NCBI GenBank assembly: GCA_963747105.1
Contig: CAVVEC010000004.1
Location: 68,039-132,038 of the forward strand
DNA from: CAVVEC01 sp963747105
GTDB taxonomy: Bacteria > Acidobacteriota > Terriglobia > Terriglobales > Acidobacteriaceae
DNA: 64,000 nucleotides
Reading direction: 5' to 3'
Positions within the stretch are counted from its first letter, which is position 1, and every line of letters begins with the position of its first letter. The position numbers and the translations under genes are program-made. A model generated the notes under the pieces. That model was given only the letters and a program-made list of their open reading frames with translations, searched no databases and was not told the origin of the DNA. Shown piece by piece: positions 56,928 to 64,000 of this stretch.

Positions 56928-57161
56928 TTGCACAGGCATAGCTTGCGGCTGGCCATTCACAAGATATTGCTGAGCCGGACAAGCGGGATAGCCGGGGTAA
57001 CTTCTCGTGGTACACCGCTCGTGGTTGTTCAGGTTGTCGTAGTCGCGCCCGGCAAACCCGCTGTACTAATTGAAATGCAAAACGTGCCGTGCGTGAAGTG
57101 TGGGCAGAATGTTCCTGTGCCAGATACGGAAAAGATTGTTGACGGCCCATATGAAGTGTAG
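56928..57161 (+). CDS. Possible small protein with one CxxC
   Basis: A 77-residue frame: a hydrophobic stretch (LVVVQVVVVAPGKPAVLIEM) and a tail VPCVKCGQNVPVPDTEK. One CxxC only. No ribosome-binding site is evident, and the first 30 residues do not look protein-like. A shorter product from the ATG at 57075 is possible. Kept at low confidence because the interval is otherwise empty. Confidence 0.3.
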   Translation: MHRHSLRLAIHKILLSRTSGIAGVTSRGTPLVVVQVVVVAPGKPAVLIEMQNVPCVKCGQNVPVPDTEKIVDGPYEV

Positions 57162-57164
57162 CCA

Positions 57165-57404
57165 CTACCGCTTCTTTTTCAGCCTCCTTCGGCGCGGATA
57201 ACCTACCCTGGGCAAATCTGTTTTCAGTTTACGAAGTGGCTCGGTATTACATGCTGGACAATAAATGGCAAGCCGCTCCGCGCGTGGTCCCCGATGCTTC
57301 TGAACCAACTCTAGTTCCTTTACCACAATAACAGCCGCGTTGCCACACTTACAGCGATAATGCTTTCGGCCTTTGTTGTCGCCCTTTATGTTTTTCCATG
57401 CCAT
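57165..57404 (-). CDS. Small basic zinc-ribbon protein
   Basis: About 79 residues with YRCKCGNAAVIVV and, 26 residues later, IYCPACNTEPL, giving two Cys pairs that can bind zinc. The C-terminus is strongly basic (YPRRRRLKKKR). GGAG lies 10 bases before the ATG at 57404. Nucleic-acid binding is likely from charge and zinc ribbon; there is no family assignment. Confidence 0.6.
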   Translation of the reverse strand: MAWKNIKGDNKGRKHYRCKCGNAAVIVVKELELVQKHRGPRAERLAIYCPACNTEPLRKLKTDLPRVGYPRRRRLKKKR

Positions 57405-57480
57405 TTGAGTGGCGCTCCTTTCCTATGCGGCCAAGCGTAGTGCGCCGCCGGGGCGTTGTCAATTCAAGCCGCGCTGCCTT

Positions 57481-57657
57481 TTACTTCGATAATTCCAGCG
57501 CCTCCGGCGGAAAGTGTCCCTTTTCGCTTTTGGTACCTACAAACCACGAGCAATACACAAAGATGGTTCCCTGTTCGTTTTCGATTCTTGTAACGGTCAT
57601 ATCCGGGCCACCGGATTTTAGTTTAACGACGCTTCCTACTTGGAAATTGCTAGGCAT
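57481..57657 (-). CDS. YodC-like (DUF2158) small protein
   Basis: A 58-residue gene. The start NFQVGSVVKLKSGGPDMTV is the hallmark of the YodC/DUF2158 family, and the C-terminal half (IFVYCSWFVGT...FPPEALELSK) also fits. These small beta-barrel proteins are frequent in phages and enterobacteria; function unknown. It is separated from the zinc-ribbon gene by about 75 bp on the same strand. Confidence 0.8.
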   Translation of the reverse strand: MPSNFQVGSVVKLKSGGPDMTVTRIENEQGTIFVYCSWFVGTKSEKGHFPPEALELSK

Positions 57658-57815
57658 TGTTTTTCTCCGTTGTAGCTTAGAGCGTAGTGCGTCGTTGGGG
57701 CCTCCGTCAATTCAGTAACCCACAACGCCGAAGGTAACGCCTCGTGGAGATTACTTCATAGAGGTTGCTCCCCTCCAGAGGCGTCCACTAACGTCGGCAC
57801 CATGGGAGGAACACT

Positions 57816-58446
57816 ATGAAATGGAATGAATCAGAACTCGCGGAAATCCGCGCCTTGCAAGAAAAGTACAACCTTACTCGCAAATCTGCCGTACAGCGAT
57901 TCCGGCGCGCACTGAAAGCCCAAGGCAAAGCGGCCCCGGAATCCGGCACGCCGGATAAACCAGCCCACGGAAACCACAGCCGCCGCCCCGGCCCCAGCGC
58001 CCAAAGCTAAGGCTAAAAAGGCCGCCGACAAGCCCGCTGACAAGCCCGTGGTAGGCGACGTACCGCGTACCCCGCCTGATACAGCCTTGGAATTGCGCCC
58101 GGTAGCGGACAGCAAGGCTCACACGGCCACAATCCACGGCAAGCGCGCCGTTGTGTGCTATTACGCGCGATACCGTGAGGTCGCAAAGGACGGGAACAAC
58201 AGCGTTGCTATCGCGGCGGATGTTTGGAAGCAATCGAACGCACTGGCCAAAGCTGAAAACCTTCCGCTGTACGTTGGGCTCCAAGTTTTCGTTGGCGGCA
58301 AACGCTGGGCCGGGTATCTGGTACCACGCGAAGTTTTCATGCAATGGAAAAAGAACGAATGCGACTTTACGCTGGCCAAGGCGGCGCGGGCGGCGTATCA
58401 CGAGATGGGCGCGGTTGGTTTCCGGTTTGAAATCGCCAAAGCATAA
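57816..58446 (+). CDS. Phage-element protein with Ala/Lys linker, one frameshift
   Basis: Two frames read as one protein. The first gives MKWNESELAEIRALQEKYNLTRKSAVQRFRRALK, a helical HTH-like head. One frame over from about 57972 comes an Ala/Pro/Lys-rich linker (TTAAAPAPAPKAKAKKAADKPADK). A C-terminal domain follows (VCYYARYREVAKDGNNSVAIAADVW...YVGLQVFVGGKRWAGYLVPREVFMQWK). One extra base in GGAAACC explains the shift. GGAGGAA precedes the ATG. I do not recognise the family. Ends at a strong terminator. Confidence 0.55.
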
Positions 58447-58466
58447 GGCCCGGCACTTTCCAACAG

Positions 58467-58490
58467 GCCCAGCCCGCCCGGCTGGGCTTT
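58467..58490. terminator. Rho-independent terminator, bidirectional position
   Basis: GCCCAGC (58467-58473) and GCTGGGC (58481-58487) form a 7-bp GC stem with a 7-base loop, followed by TTTATTTCTT. It lies between the convergent ends of the genes at 57816-58446 and 58489-59559. Confidence 0.75.
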
Positions 58491-59559
58491 ATTTCTTCTT
58501 GTGCTTGATCACAATGCGCGGCTCATATTTCAGCACGCCGCCACTATTCCAAGCCACCAAGCTCATAGGTACAGCGCCCACAACCCGGCAATACTGCGCG
58601 TACGAATCGTACGATGTGCCACCCGGCGGCGGCGAAAACTTACCAATGCCCGGCTTGAAAGCAAGCATGACTTTCTTAATGTGAATGCCCGCCGCTTTGC
58701 ATTCCGCACTACAAAACCAGCGGCGCTGACCACAAGCAACGTGCGGGGTTGTGCGCTTTTTATCCTGTGCCCGTTTCCGCGCTTTCTGGCATTTTTTGGA
58801 GCAAAGATGTTTGTTTGGAGCTTCCGGGGTAAAAATCTTGCCACACATCCAACACGTGTGCTGGCCCTTGGCGGCTACTTGCACAGCGTTGTTTTTCAAT
58901 CCATGAAGAAAATTGATTCGCATCGAAACGCGGGGCTTCCACAATTCTTTTTGGGCTACATCTTTCAATCGGCCAAGCAATACGCGCACGTGCATGGGCG
59001 ACATTCCCAGCTCGTTTCCCACGGCTACACAATCTTCGCCAAGAAGCCAGTACCTACGCACTACGCCAATCGCGTTAAGGTGTTCGTGGCCCAAGTGCCT
59101 AAGCACTGCATCCAAGCATTTGATTTCGATGGACAGTGCTTTCCGGCGTACCGGATTTTCCTTTTCCGCCACATATTCTTTTGCCAATTTGTCCAGCGTT
59201 GCCGTAAGTTGCGGCCGTCTTGCAAGCCGCGCTGCGATTGCTTTTTCCAAACGATGTTGCGGCGTGCCACTACGAGGCCCGCGCCAGAGGCAAAGCTTTT
59301 CCATATACAGCACGACAATTTGCAAAAGTTGGGTGTTATTCGCGGCCCACGCGGGCGGTTCCAACCGGCGATACGCGCCCGGCTTGTGGCCTTTAATCAC
59401 GTGCATCGAGTCCGCGTAATCTATGCCTGTAGACACGAAGTCGTGTCCATCGAATTTCGCTTGCACGGGGTAAACGGGTGGCGAAAGGGTAGGCATATAT
59501 CTAATCACGGGCGTGTTATGCCGCGCGGGCTGGCCGAGCCCTACCTCGTGACCAGCCAT
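58489..59559 (-). CDS. HTH and zinc-finger DNA-binding phage protein
   Basis: About 356 residues. The middle has RHLGHEHLNAIGVVRRYWLLGEDCVAVGNELGMSPMHVRVLLGRLKDVAQ, a helix-turn-helix of sigma-region-4 type. The C-terminal part has CWMCGKIFTPEAPNKHLCSKKCQKARKR, a four-Cys finger, and then a second pair CGQRRWFCSAECKAAG. The combination suggests sequence-specific DNA binding, for example a late-gene activator. The start is uncertain: ATG at 59559 gives the full frame, ATG near 59496 (MPTLSPP) is an alternative. No close relative is known to me. Confidence 0.6.
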   Translation of the reverse strand: MAGHEVGLGQPARHNTPVIRYMPTLSPPVYPVQAKFDGHDFVSTGIDYADSMHVIKGHKPGAYRRLEPPAWAANNTQLLQIVVLYMEKLCLWRGPRSGTPQHRLEKAIAARLARRPQLTATLDKLAKEYVAEKENPVRRKALSIEIKCLDAVLRHLGHEHLNAIGVVRRYWLLGEDCVAVGNELGMSPMHVRVLLGRLKDVAQKELWKPRVSMRINFLHGLKNNAVQVAAKGQHTCWMCGKIFTPEAPNKHLCSKKCQKARKRAQDKKRTTPHVACGQRRWFCSAECKAAGIHIKKVMLAFKPGIGKFSPPPGGTSYDSYAQYCRVVGAVPMSLVAWNSGGVLKYEPRIVIKHKKK

Positions 59560-59837
59560 TGCGCGGGTTGTCGCGCGGATAGCGGGCGGAAGGAGTGCTT
59601 ATTCAGCATTCATCGCTGGGCCGCCCCGCGCTGGTTATACCCCAGCGGGTAATATTCAAATTCCAAAGGCCAGCCGTGGCGTGAAGGCCGCAACGGCTGG
59701 CCGGGTTCCCTATCGAAACATCCACGAAACGATAGGAAAAAATCACGCGCGGCTGGAGCAAAACTTGCGGGCTTGTTTTCACGCAAGAAAAAGCGCAACG
59801 CCGCGCGGTTCAGTCGTGGTGCACAGCCACGAAAGAT

Positions 59838-60065
59838 TCAATCTTTGCCATGCGCCGACAAATCGCCAATGCAACCCGTCGTTTCGATAGCCTGTTGCCG
59901 CAATCTGGGCTGCGCGCGCAATTCGTCGATCGTTTTGGCTCGCGGGCGCTGGGCCGCTTCTTCTGATAAGCGGCGCTGCGTTTCTTTCCATTCCGCCGCC
60001 GCTTTGACTTGCCGCGCTTCGATTTCAGGGCTGGTGTATATACCGCCTCCCAGGTGTGTTGCCAT
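59838..60065 (-). CDS. Small helical phage protein, unknown
   Basis: About 75 residues: MATHLGGGIYTSPEIEARQVKAAAEWKETQRRLSEEAAQR, then a basic tail. Strongly helical in the middle. AGGAGG 6-8 bases before the ATG gives good start support. It lies 11 bp downstream of the collagen-like gene on the same strand and is likely co-translated. No family recognised. The 278 bp downstream of it (59560-59837) hold nothing I can support. Confidence 0.55.
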   Translation of the reverse strand: MATHLGGGIYTSPEIEARQVKAAAEWKETQRRLSEEAAQRPRAKTIDELRAQPRLRQQAIETTGCIGDLSAHGKD

Positions 60066-60076
60066 TTTGATTCCTC

Positions 60077-60650
60077 CTAAAGTCCAGCTTCGCGAAAAGC
60101 TTCCTCCAAATGCTTTTGCAGGTATTCCCGCACATGCTGATTTGGTGTGTCACGAATGATCTTGTTCCAAAGCACAGCACGTATTTTTATCGCTTGCTGA
60201 TGCAAGGCATACGCGGCGGCTTGCACTTCGGCGTCGTCCACATACAAAAGATCACCGCGTGGCCCTTGCGGCCCTGTTGGCCCAGCAATTCCTTGCACAC
60301 CTTGCGGCCCCGGCGGCCCCGGCAATCCTCGTTCGCCTTGCAATCCAGTTTTTCCGGTAATGCTTTGGCCGTGCTGGCCGTGCGGCCCAACTGGACCAAC
60401 TGGCCCCGGCGCACCATCTTTTCCGCCTACGCCGGGCGTTCCTTGCGGGCCGGGCGCACCATCGCGTCCGCGTTCGCCGGGCGGGCCAACAGCGCGCACA
60501 ACCGGGCGGGCCTCAGAAAATAAGTCGTTAAGGTCAACCAAACTACCGTCTCCGACGCACACATAAATTTTCTTAGTGGAAGCATCGCGGCACACAATCG
60601 CCGGGCTTGCCCTTGCTGGGTAAATTGCGAACATTGAGAAAGTCAGCCAT
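60077..60650 (-). CDS. Collagen-like phage protein, one frameshift
   Basis: The N-terminal part MADFLNVRNLPSKGKP joins, after one extra C near 60598, to AIVCRDASTKKIYVCVGDGSLVDLNDLF. A run of about 26 Gly-X-Y triplets follows (GPPGERGRDGAPGPQ, later GPVGPVGPHGQHGQ and GLPGPPGPQGVQG), the collagen repeat. The C-terminal 55 residues are helical and could trimerise the chain. Phage collagen-like proteins are usually tail fibre or capsid decorations. AGGT precedes the ATG at 60650. If the frame is correct as written, the protein would instead start at 60634. Confidence 0.75.
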
Positions 60651-60863
60651 ATCGTTTACCTGTGGAAAATTCCGGCGGAGCCGCGCATACGCCGTTTCAG
60701 AATGTTTTGCTCCCGAAGTGCTGCACATACTGGCCGCGCTTTCACTTCCAAACTCGAGAATCCGGCCCTTCCGGTTTTTCTTCGGCGTTGATAAACGTAC
60801 GGCCTTTAATTCGACTTCCCCTTGCGGATTCATGACAATATTGCGCACTATTTCGAGGCGCAA
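60573..60863 (-). CDS. Possible small basic phage protein
   Basis: The frame reads IVMNPQGEVELKAVRLSTPKKNRKGRILEFGSESAASM and continues to RLRRNFPQVND just before the collagen-like start at 60650. The real stop of this gene may be at that boundary, the rest of the frame being the head of the next protein. A run of six A on the minus strand near 60870 could hide the true ATG (MKKL). Low confidence in both ends. Confidence 0.4.
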   Translation of the reverse strand: MRLEIVRNIVMNPQGEVELKAVRLSTPKKNRKGRILEFGSESAASMCSTSGAKHSETAYARLRRNFPQVNDMADFLNVRNLPSKGKPGDCVPRCFH

Positions 60864-60969
60864 CTTTTTTCATCATCCGGGTTCCATAAAATCTTCCGGC
60901 AACGAATAAGCAAAGTCTCGTTATGAATGTTACATAACTGTGTGGATGGCAGACCGGCCAGCGATTTGG

Positions 60970-61662
60970 TTAGCCTCCTGCCATGTGGGAATGAACAATA
61001 CTTGAAACATCAGAAGCCGTAAGCGCGCGCAAATCTTCCGCACGAATATGCCTCGCCAAGCACTGCGCATTGGTGGCGCCGGATAGCATCCCCAGCTTTT
61101 CCTTTTGGCGCGATCGGCGGCGGCGCGGGCGCGTGCTCCAACAGCCGTGCCCTGTGCATAGGCAGGATATGTCACCGCCGAAATATCCATTAGATTGACA
61201 TCCCGAAGAGTTCTGATTGCCATAACTTTTGGGTCTGCCATCCGATTGGTATCGGCCCAGCTATCGCCGCCTTCTGGCACAGTAAAGGCGAAGCGAACAT
61301 TCGGAGAGGTCGCCACGCTTCACGGCGCTGTAGATATTCTGGTGATCGAATGTTGTGTGATCTAAGTTGCACAGTGAAACAAAGTCCCTCGGGCGAATCG
61401 GAAAGCACAAGCGTGCGACTTTTCGTGCGCCCCAAAATCTTGGACGGGTCGTGGTTAAATAACGCTTTAACATCCGCGCCTTCACGAGGCGAACCGCGAA
61501 AATGCGCCGGGCGCAATCTTTTCCTCGAAGCCACCCAGATTTTGAGACAGCGTGTTATAGGCTAGCCGCGATCCCCGAAATTTGGAACTTGGATGAATCC
61601 GCGCGGATACTACCCGCCAGTGCTTCTCGCGTTTCGATAGTGCCGTATGTTGGTTTTTGCAT
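60970..61662 (-). CDS. HK97-family prohead protease, frameshifted
   Basis: The prohead protease cuts the scaffold and capsid N-termini during head maturation. The start is MQKPTYGTIETREALAG. Then, in successive frames, come LSQNLGGFEEKIAPGAFSR, GADVKALFNHDPSKILGRT (with the family's N-H-D), SRTLVLSDSPEGLCFTVQL and DIYSAVKRGDLSECSFAFTVPEGGDSW. RTLRDVNLMDISAVTYPAYAQGT holds the conserved S-x-V-T-x-P-A-Y. At least four indels are needed. A C-terminal frame ends at TAA 60970. Rebuilt length is about 230 residues, normal for the family. Confidence 0.75.
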
Positions 61663-61702
61663 AAAAGTGTTCCTTCATACTTTCCACGGGCGTGTTACGC
61701 GC

Positions 61703-61885
61703 CTACACCGTCCCACAGTCAATCTGATAATCAATTCGCAGCCTTTGCGTGCGCTTGTTTTCCTCGACAGCTCGCCCAGCGGCCACAGCCAATGCAATGG
61801 CTTCTTGCAAGAAGTTTTCAGGCGGCTCTTTCCGGCCCACGGATAACAGGGCCGCCAGCACGGCTATGAGTTGTTCGTCGTTCAT
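61703..61885 (-). CDS. Short helical phage protein, unknown
   Basis: Sixty residues: MNDEQLIAVLAALLSVGRKEPPENFLQEAIALAVAAGRAVEE. Two amphipathic helices are visible and no Cys. Its ATG overlaps the stop of the upstream gene as ATGA, supporting a real coupled gene. No family recognised. Confidence 0.5.
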   Translation of the reverse strand: MNDEQLIAVLAALLSVGRKEPPENFLQEAIALAVAAGRAVEENKRTQRLRIDYQIDCGTV

Positions 61886-62034
61886 TGCCGTTGTGCCAAA
61901 TCCGGGCGGCTTTCCGGTTTCACTTCCACGGCGATGCCAGCTCCTATTGCTTCGGCGGCCACTTGCGGTAGCACTGAAATTGGCTCAAGTGCGCCGCGAT
62001 ATTTTATGAGCACGCATTCATCGAGACGGATCAT
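61882..62034 (-). CDS. Very short phage protein, unknown
   Basis: Fifty residues: MIRLDECVLIKYRGALEPI, then VAAEAIGAGIAVEVKPES. GGAGG lies 8 bases before the ATG at 62034. The stop overlaps the next gene as ATGA and the start overlaps the preceding stop, so it is one link in a chain of coupled genes. No family recognised. Confidence 0.5.
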   Translation of the reverse strand: MIRLDECVLIKYRGALEPISVLPQVAAEAIGAGIAVEVKPESRPDLAQRQ

Positions 62035-62273
62035 AATGTCTCCCTCCTGTGTTGTTCCGCGTCATGTTCTGCATCCGTTTGCCACGGCAACAGTGGTTCC
62101 AAATATGCGTTGGCCGCTTCGCCGTTTCGTCTACGCGCTTCTTCCGCCTTGGCAATTTCTGATTCGCTAGCACTGGCGCGGCCTGTTTCTTCCCCAGCTT
62201 GTTTCCGCCGGGCGTATTCAAAAGCGACGTCGGGTGGACATGTGTGCGGTCCCAACTTTGAACGCGGCGGCAT
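62031..62273 (-). CDS. Small phage protein, unknown
   Basis: About 80 residues from the ATG at 62273: PPRSKLGPHTCPPDVAFEYARRKQAGEE, then a charged helix (ESEIAKAEEARRRNGEAANAYLEPLLPW). The stop overlaps the next start by three bases. The frame is open further upstream to 62405, but that part lies inside the preceding gene. No family recognised. Confidence 0.45.
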   Translation of the reverse strand: MPPRSKLGPHTCPPDVAFEYARRKQAGEETGRASASESEIAKAEEARRRNGEAANAYLEPLLPWQTDAEHDAEQHRRETL

Positions 62274-62538
62274 TTTCGGGCGGGCCGTTGTAAAAAGATT
62301 CACCGCGCTGGTAGGCACATTTGATGTACACATGACCGGAAATCGGCGCTGTGAAAATGCTCCAGACCGGGAGCGCATGGTTTGCGATTCCGGACGATTC
62401 TGCATTGGCCACGACCGGGCGGTGGGGAGCGGGGTTTATTCTTTCAACGGCTTCGGGGAACATTTCCTCGATAAGCAACGCAACGCCGTTGTCGATGCGG
62501 CGAAATTCTTTTCCTGTGGAACGTACTCGTAGGTCCAT
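62218..62538 (-). CDS. Small phage protein, unknown
   Basis: About 106 residues: MDLRVRSTGKEFRRIDNGVALLIEEMFPEAVERI, then ALPVWSIFTAPISGHVYIKCAYQRGESFYNGPP. GGAG lies 8 bases before the ATG. It overlaps the following frame by 56 bp, which may mean that a hidden indel shifts its true end. No family recognised. Confidence 0.5.
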   Translation of the reverse strand: MDLRVRSTGKEFRRIDNGVALLIEEMFPEAVERINPAPHRPVVANAESSGIANHALPVWSIFTAPISGHVYIKCAYQRGESFYNGPPENAAAFKVGTAHMSTRRRF

Positions 62539-62618
62539 TGCATTTCTCCTTTTTAGCCAGCGTGGCGCTGGCGCTTGGGCTTTGTGAGCCGCTACTCTGT
62601 CCGGCGCGTGTTACGAGA

Positions 62619-63167
62619 TCAAATCGGTTCCGCCAGCGCGCGGCGGATTGCTTCCCTGCCCACACTGGAAACAATGCCGCCCAGCAGCGCTGTCGCGCCC
62701 GTGTGCGGCTTGAACTTTTCGTGCCAGCTTGGGTACAGAAAACCGTGCTCGAAAACTTCCCCAGAAAATCCGATTGTGTGGCAATACTTAAACCCGATTG
62801 TTTCTCCACGCTGCCCGCCGTGGTGGTGGGCGCGGCAAACAGCCACAAGGTTCGACCAATCGTGAAACAGTGCAAAATTGTCACGCGGATCAACCAAGTG
62901 ATGCACGTTCCCACCTTCTTGTGTGCATTGCACGCCGAAATCGTCGATATATTGGCATATCGGATTTCGCCGCCGCACAAGGGCACTTGTGCCGTTCGTT
63001 GGATTCTTCCAACGGGCTTGGTCATAGAGCTTGGAATGTGAACCACGCTGGCGCGGCGTTGGATTCGCGGCACGTGCAACTGTGCAAGCGGGGCAAAAAG
63101 GTTGCCCGGCGGGCGCTGGGTTTCGACAGCACGCATTGTTGCAAGCGTGATCGGTGCGGTAAGGCAT
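62619..63167 (-). CDS. HNH endonuclease
   Basis: About 182 residues. The N-terminus is Cys-rich (ACNNACCRNPAPAGQPFCPACT), a likely zinc site. The HNH motif is clear: CQYIDDFGVQCTQEGGNVHHLVDPRDNFALFHDWSNLVAVCRAHHHGG, with the paired His, the Asn and the last His. In tailed phages such HNH proteins usually sit next to the terminase and are needed for DNA packaging. The terminase itself is not in the window. The ATG overlaps the upstream stop (TGATG). Confidence 0.85.
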   Translation of the reverse strand: MPYRTDHACNNACCRNPAPAGQPFCPACTVARAANPTPRQRGSHSKLYDQARWKNPTNGTSALVRRRNPICQYIDDFGVQCTQEGGNVHHLVDPRDNFALFHDWSNLVAVCRAHHHGGQRGETIGFKYCHTIGFSGEVFEHGFLYPSWHEKFKPHTGATALLGGIVSSVGREAIRRALAEPI

Positions 63168-63424
63168 CAGGCCGCCCGGCTTTCCGATTGCAAAGCAACC
63201 TTGTATTCAGGAAAAGCGTCGTGCAACGCGGCACGGTCATCTTCCAAGACTTTTCCAGCAGCCATAAACCTTGCGCGATCGCTGGCCGTTTTGAAGTGAA
63301 GAATAATGCCGTGTTTTTTGCAACACAGAATCTCCTGCGGTTGTAATTTGTTTTTCAAAGCCTCTAGGTACTGGTGGGCGCGCCACAAATTTACAGTAAG
63401 ATTTGCGAACTGTTTTTCGGTCAT
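63167..63424 (-). CDS. Small phage protein, unknown
   Basis: About 85 residues: MTEKQFANLTVNLWRAHQYLEALKNKLQPQEILCCKKHGIILHFKTASDRARFMAAGKVLEDDRAAL. AAGGAG 6-7 bases before the ATG at 63424 is a strong start signal. Helix, beta-hairpin, helix pattern. Coupled to the HNH gene by a TGATG overlap and to the previous gene by ATGA. No family recognised. Confidence 0.6.
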   Translation of the reverse strand: MTEKQFANLTVNLWRAHQYLEALKNKLQPQEILCCKKHGIILHFKTASDRARFMAAGKVLEDDRAALHDAFPEYKVALQSESRAA

Positions 63425-63594
63425 GATTTGCTCCTTAAAAGCGTGGGCACAACTGTGCCTTTGTTTTTGTGCGGTCTGCCGCCCAGCCTTCCGTTCGCTT
63501 TCGCGGCGGCGGCTTTCGCTGGGCTTTTCGCACGGCCCAGCGCAGCCATTACGGCCCGGATTTGCTCTGGAGTGGGCGAACCGTTGGGTTCCAT
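63421..63594 (-). CDS. Short basic phage protein with LGGRP motif
   Basis: Fifty-seven residues: MEPNGSPTPEQIRAVMAALGRAKSPAK, then ANGRLGGRPHKNKG. The NGRLGGRP block is frequent in short phage and plasmid proteins and resembles an AT-hook-like minor-groove binder. Its stop overlaps the next ATG as ATGA. DNA binding is inferred from charge and motif. Confidence 0.55.
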   Translation of the reverse strand: MEPNGSPTPEQIRAVMAALGRAKSPAKAAAAKANGRLGGRPHKNKGTVVPTLLRSKS

Positions 63595-63833
63595 ACATTG
63601 CCCGGCGGCTGTGACGAGTACACAACGGTTGGGTTAATGTGGGCCGAATGCGCCGGGCACTCGGCGGCAACTGGCGTAAAGGCGGCCTGATCTGGAACGC
63701 CTTCTATAAAAATTCCAAGTGCGGGCACGCGCAATCGTTTCGCGACGCCGGTTTGACCGCTTTCGACTGGCAAATCGACTCCCCTATCCCCTTTGTCATC
63801 AACACCGGCCAGCAACGCCGTCGGGCTGGCCAT
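63549..63833 (-). CDS. Possible small phage protein
   Basis: A 94-residue frame: MASPTALLAGVDDKGDRGVDLPVESGQTG, then VPALGIFIEGVPDQAAF. Upstream in the same frame, behind a stop, stand FCSCFGCQH residues, so the true gene may begin earlier and be cut by an error. No ribosome-binding site. It overlaps the next gene by 45 bp. Confidence 0.35.
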   Translation of the reverse strand: MASPTALLAGVDDKGDRGVDLPVESGQTGVAKRLRVPALGIFIEGVPDQAAFTPVAAECPAHSAHINPTVVYSSQPPGNVWNPTVRPLQSKSGP

Positions 63834-63872
63834 GTGCTGGCAACCAAAACAGGAACAGAAAGAGATCCACGC

Positions 63873-64000
63873 TTACCATTCGGTGCGCCCGGCGCACAGA
63901 ATCAAGCCCTTTTGATTGCTGTTCACTATGCTGTCGGCCCATGCTTTACAGCCGCCGGGGCCGTGGCGACGCTGGCCGCAGCAAGCCCCGGCGTGCGCGG
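63873..64000 (-). CDS. C-terminal end of a Cys-rich phage protein (partial)
   Basis: The minus-strand frame from the window edge to TAA at 63873 reads HAGACCGQRRHGPGGCK, then LILCAGRTEW. The Cys spacing suggests a zinc site. An open frame on the plus strand (from 63651 to the edge) competes with it. I prefer the minus strand because all neighbours lie on it. Confidence 0.35.
   Translation of the reverse strand, partial: AHAGACCGQRRHGPGGCKAWADSIVNSNQKGLILCAGRTEW

Noticed and set aside
60200..60520. Repetitive DNA resembling a CRISPR or minisatellite array
   Set aside because: The periodicity is 9 bases and codes Gly-X-Y triplets; there are no conserved repeats with unique spacers. No CRISPR array was seen anywhere in the window.
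63651..64000. Plus-strand frame open to the window edge
   Set aside because: All neighbouring phage genes are on the minus strand and no start signal is visible; kept only as a competing possibility to the Cys-rich partial gene.

Overview
The window looks like chromosomal DNA of an Acidobacteriota member (Terriglobia/Koribacter-like). This is an inference from gene content: an Oar-like TonB-dependent receptor with an N-terminal carboxypeptidase-regulatory-like domain, two GloVer-type tandem-repeat proteins, CadC-like winged-helix membrane proteins, a PQQ dehydrogenase paired with a diheme cytochrome c, a bactofilin, a GldA/GldF/GldG plus DUF4340 set, and high GC with strong GC3. The sequence itself appears to carry many small indels. 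glnS, rnr, hemE, the 2-oxoacid dehydrogenase genes, the receptor and several phage genes are split over frames at places where the protein simply continues one frame over, often in short G or C runs. I read most of these as assembly or sequencing errors, and give each such gene as one feature over its whole extent.

Layout. 0-8 kb: PDZ protein (partial) and glnS, a zinc-ribbon membrane protein, a GH114-like hydrolase, a small protein with three tandem Cys/His motifs, then a PQQ dehydrogenase and its diheme cytochrome c. 8.3-12.9 kb: a compact minus-strand natural-product cassette (NRPS A-PCP with a leucine-type code, cytochrome P450, stand-alone condensation domain with an altered active site). 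13.3-17.4 kb: GloVer protein, GNAT-like protein, polysaccharide deacetylase, trmJ. 17.5-30.4 kb: a catabolic locus. On the minus strand run an aldehyde dehydrogenase, a GntR regulator, a 3-hydroxyisobutyrate-dehydrogenase-like enzyme, E1 alpha, E1 beta, an M24 hydrolase-like protein and E2. Divergent from it on the plus strand are the TonB-dependent receptor and an alpha/beta hydrolase. Three copies of a TGGTCCGACCA-type palindrome sit before gntR and in the divergent promoter region, so this is probably one regulon.

30.5-40.4 kb: a winged-helix membrane protein; a gtrA gene cut by a complete IS66-type element (2520 bp, 8-bp target duplication, tnpA-tnpB-tnpC); a CDP-alcohol phosphatidyltransferase; the DUF4340-GldG-GldF-GldA export/motility-like set; and the 5' remnant of an aldo/keto reductase. 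40.6-47.9 kb: hemE-hemH-hemY, a His/Met-rich exported protein, a GxxExxY protein bracketed by AATCTGCG-type repeats, murJ and a bactofilin. 48-54 kb: ribonuclease R with a palindromic repeat inside the reading frame, tRNA-Pro(GGG) with a copy of its 3' end just downstream, a TPR protein, an NTF2-like protein and a second GloVer protein.

54.1-64 kb: the left end of an integrated element. It opens with a tRNA 3'-half (probable att site) and a tyrosine integrase, then a DUF5343/TIGR02391 pair under a promoter with an inverted repeat. Small phage genes follow: a YodC-like protein, a Zn-finger/HTH protein, a collagen-like protein, an HK97-type prohead protease, an HNH endonuclease and several short translationally coupled genes. 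The element runs past the right edge of the window.
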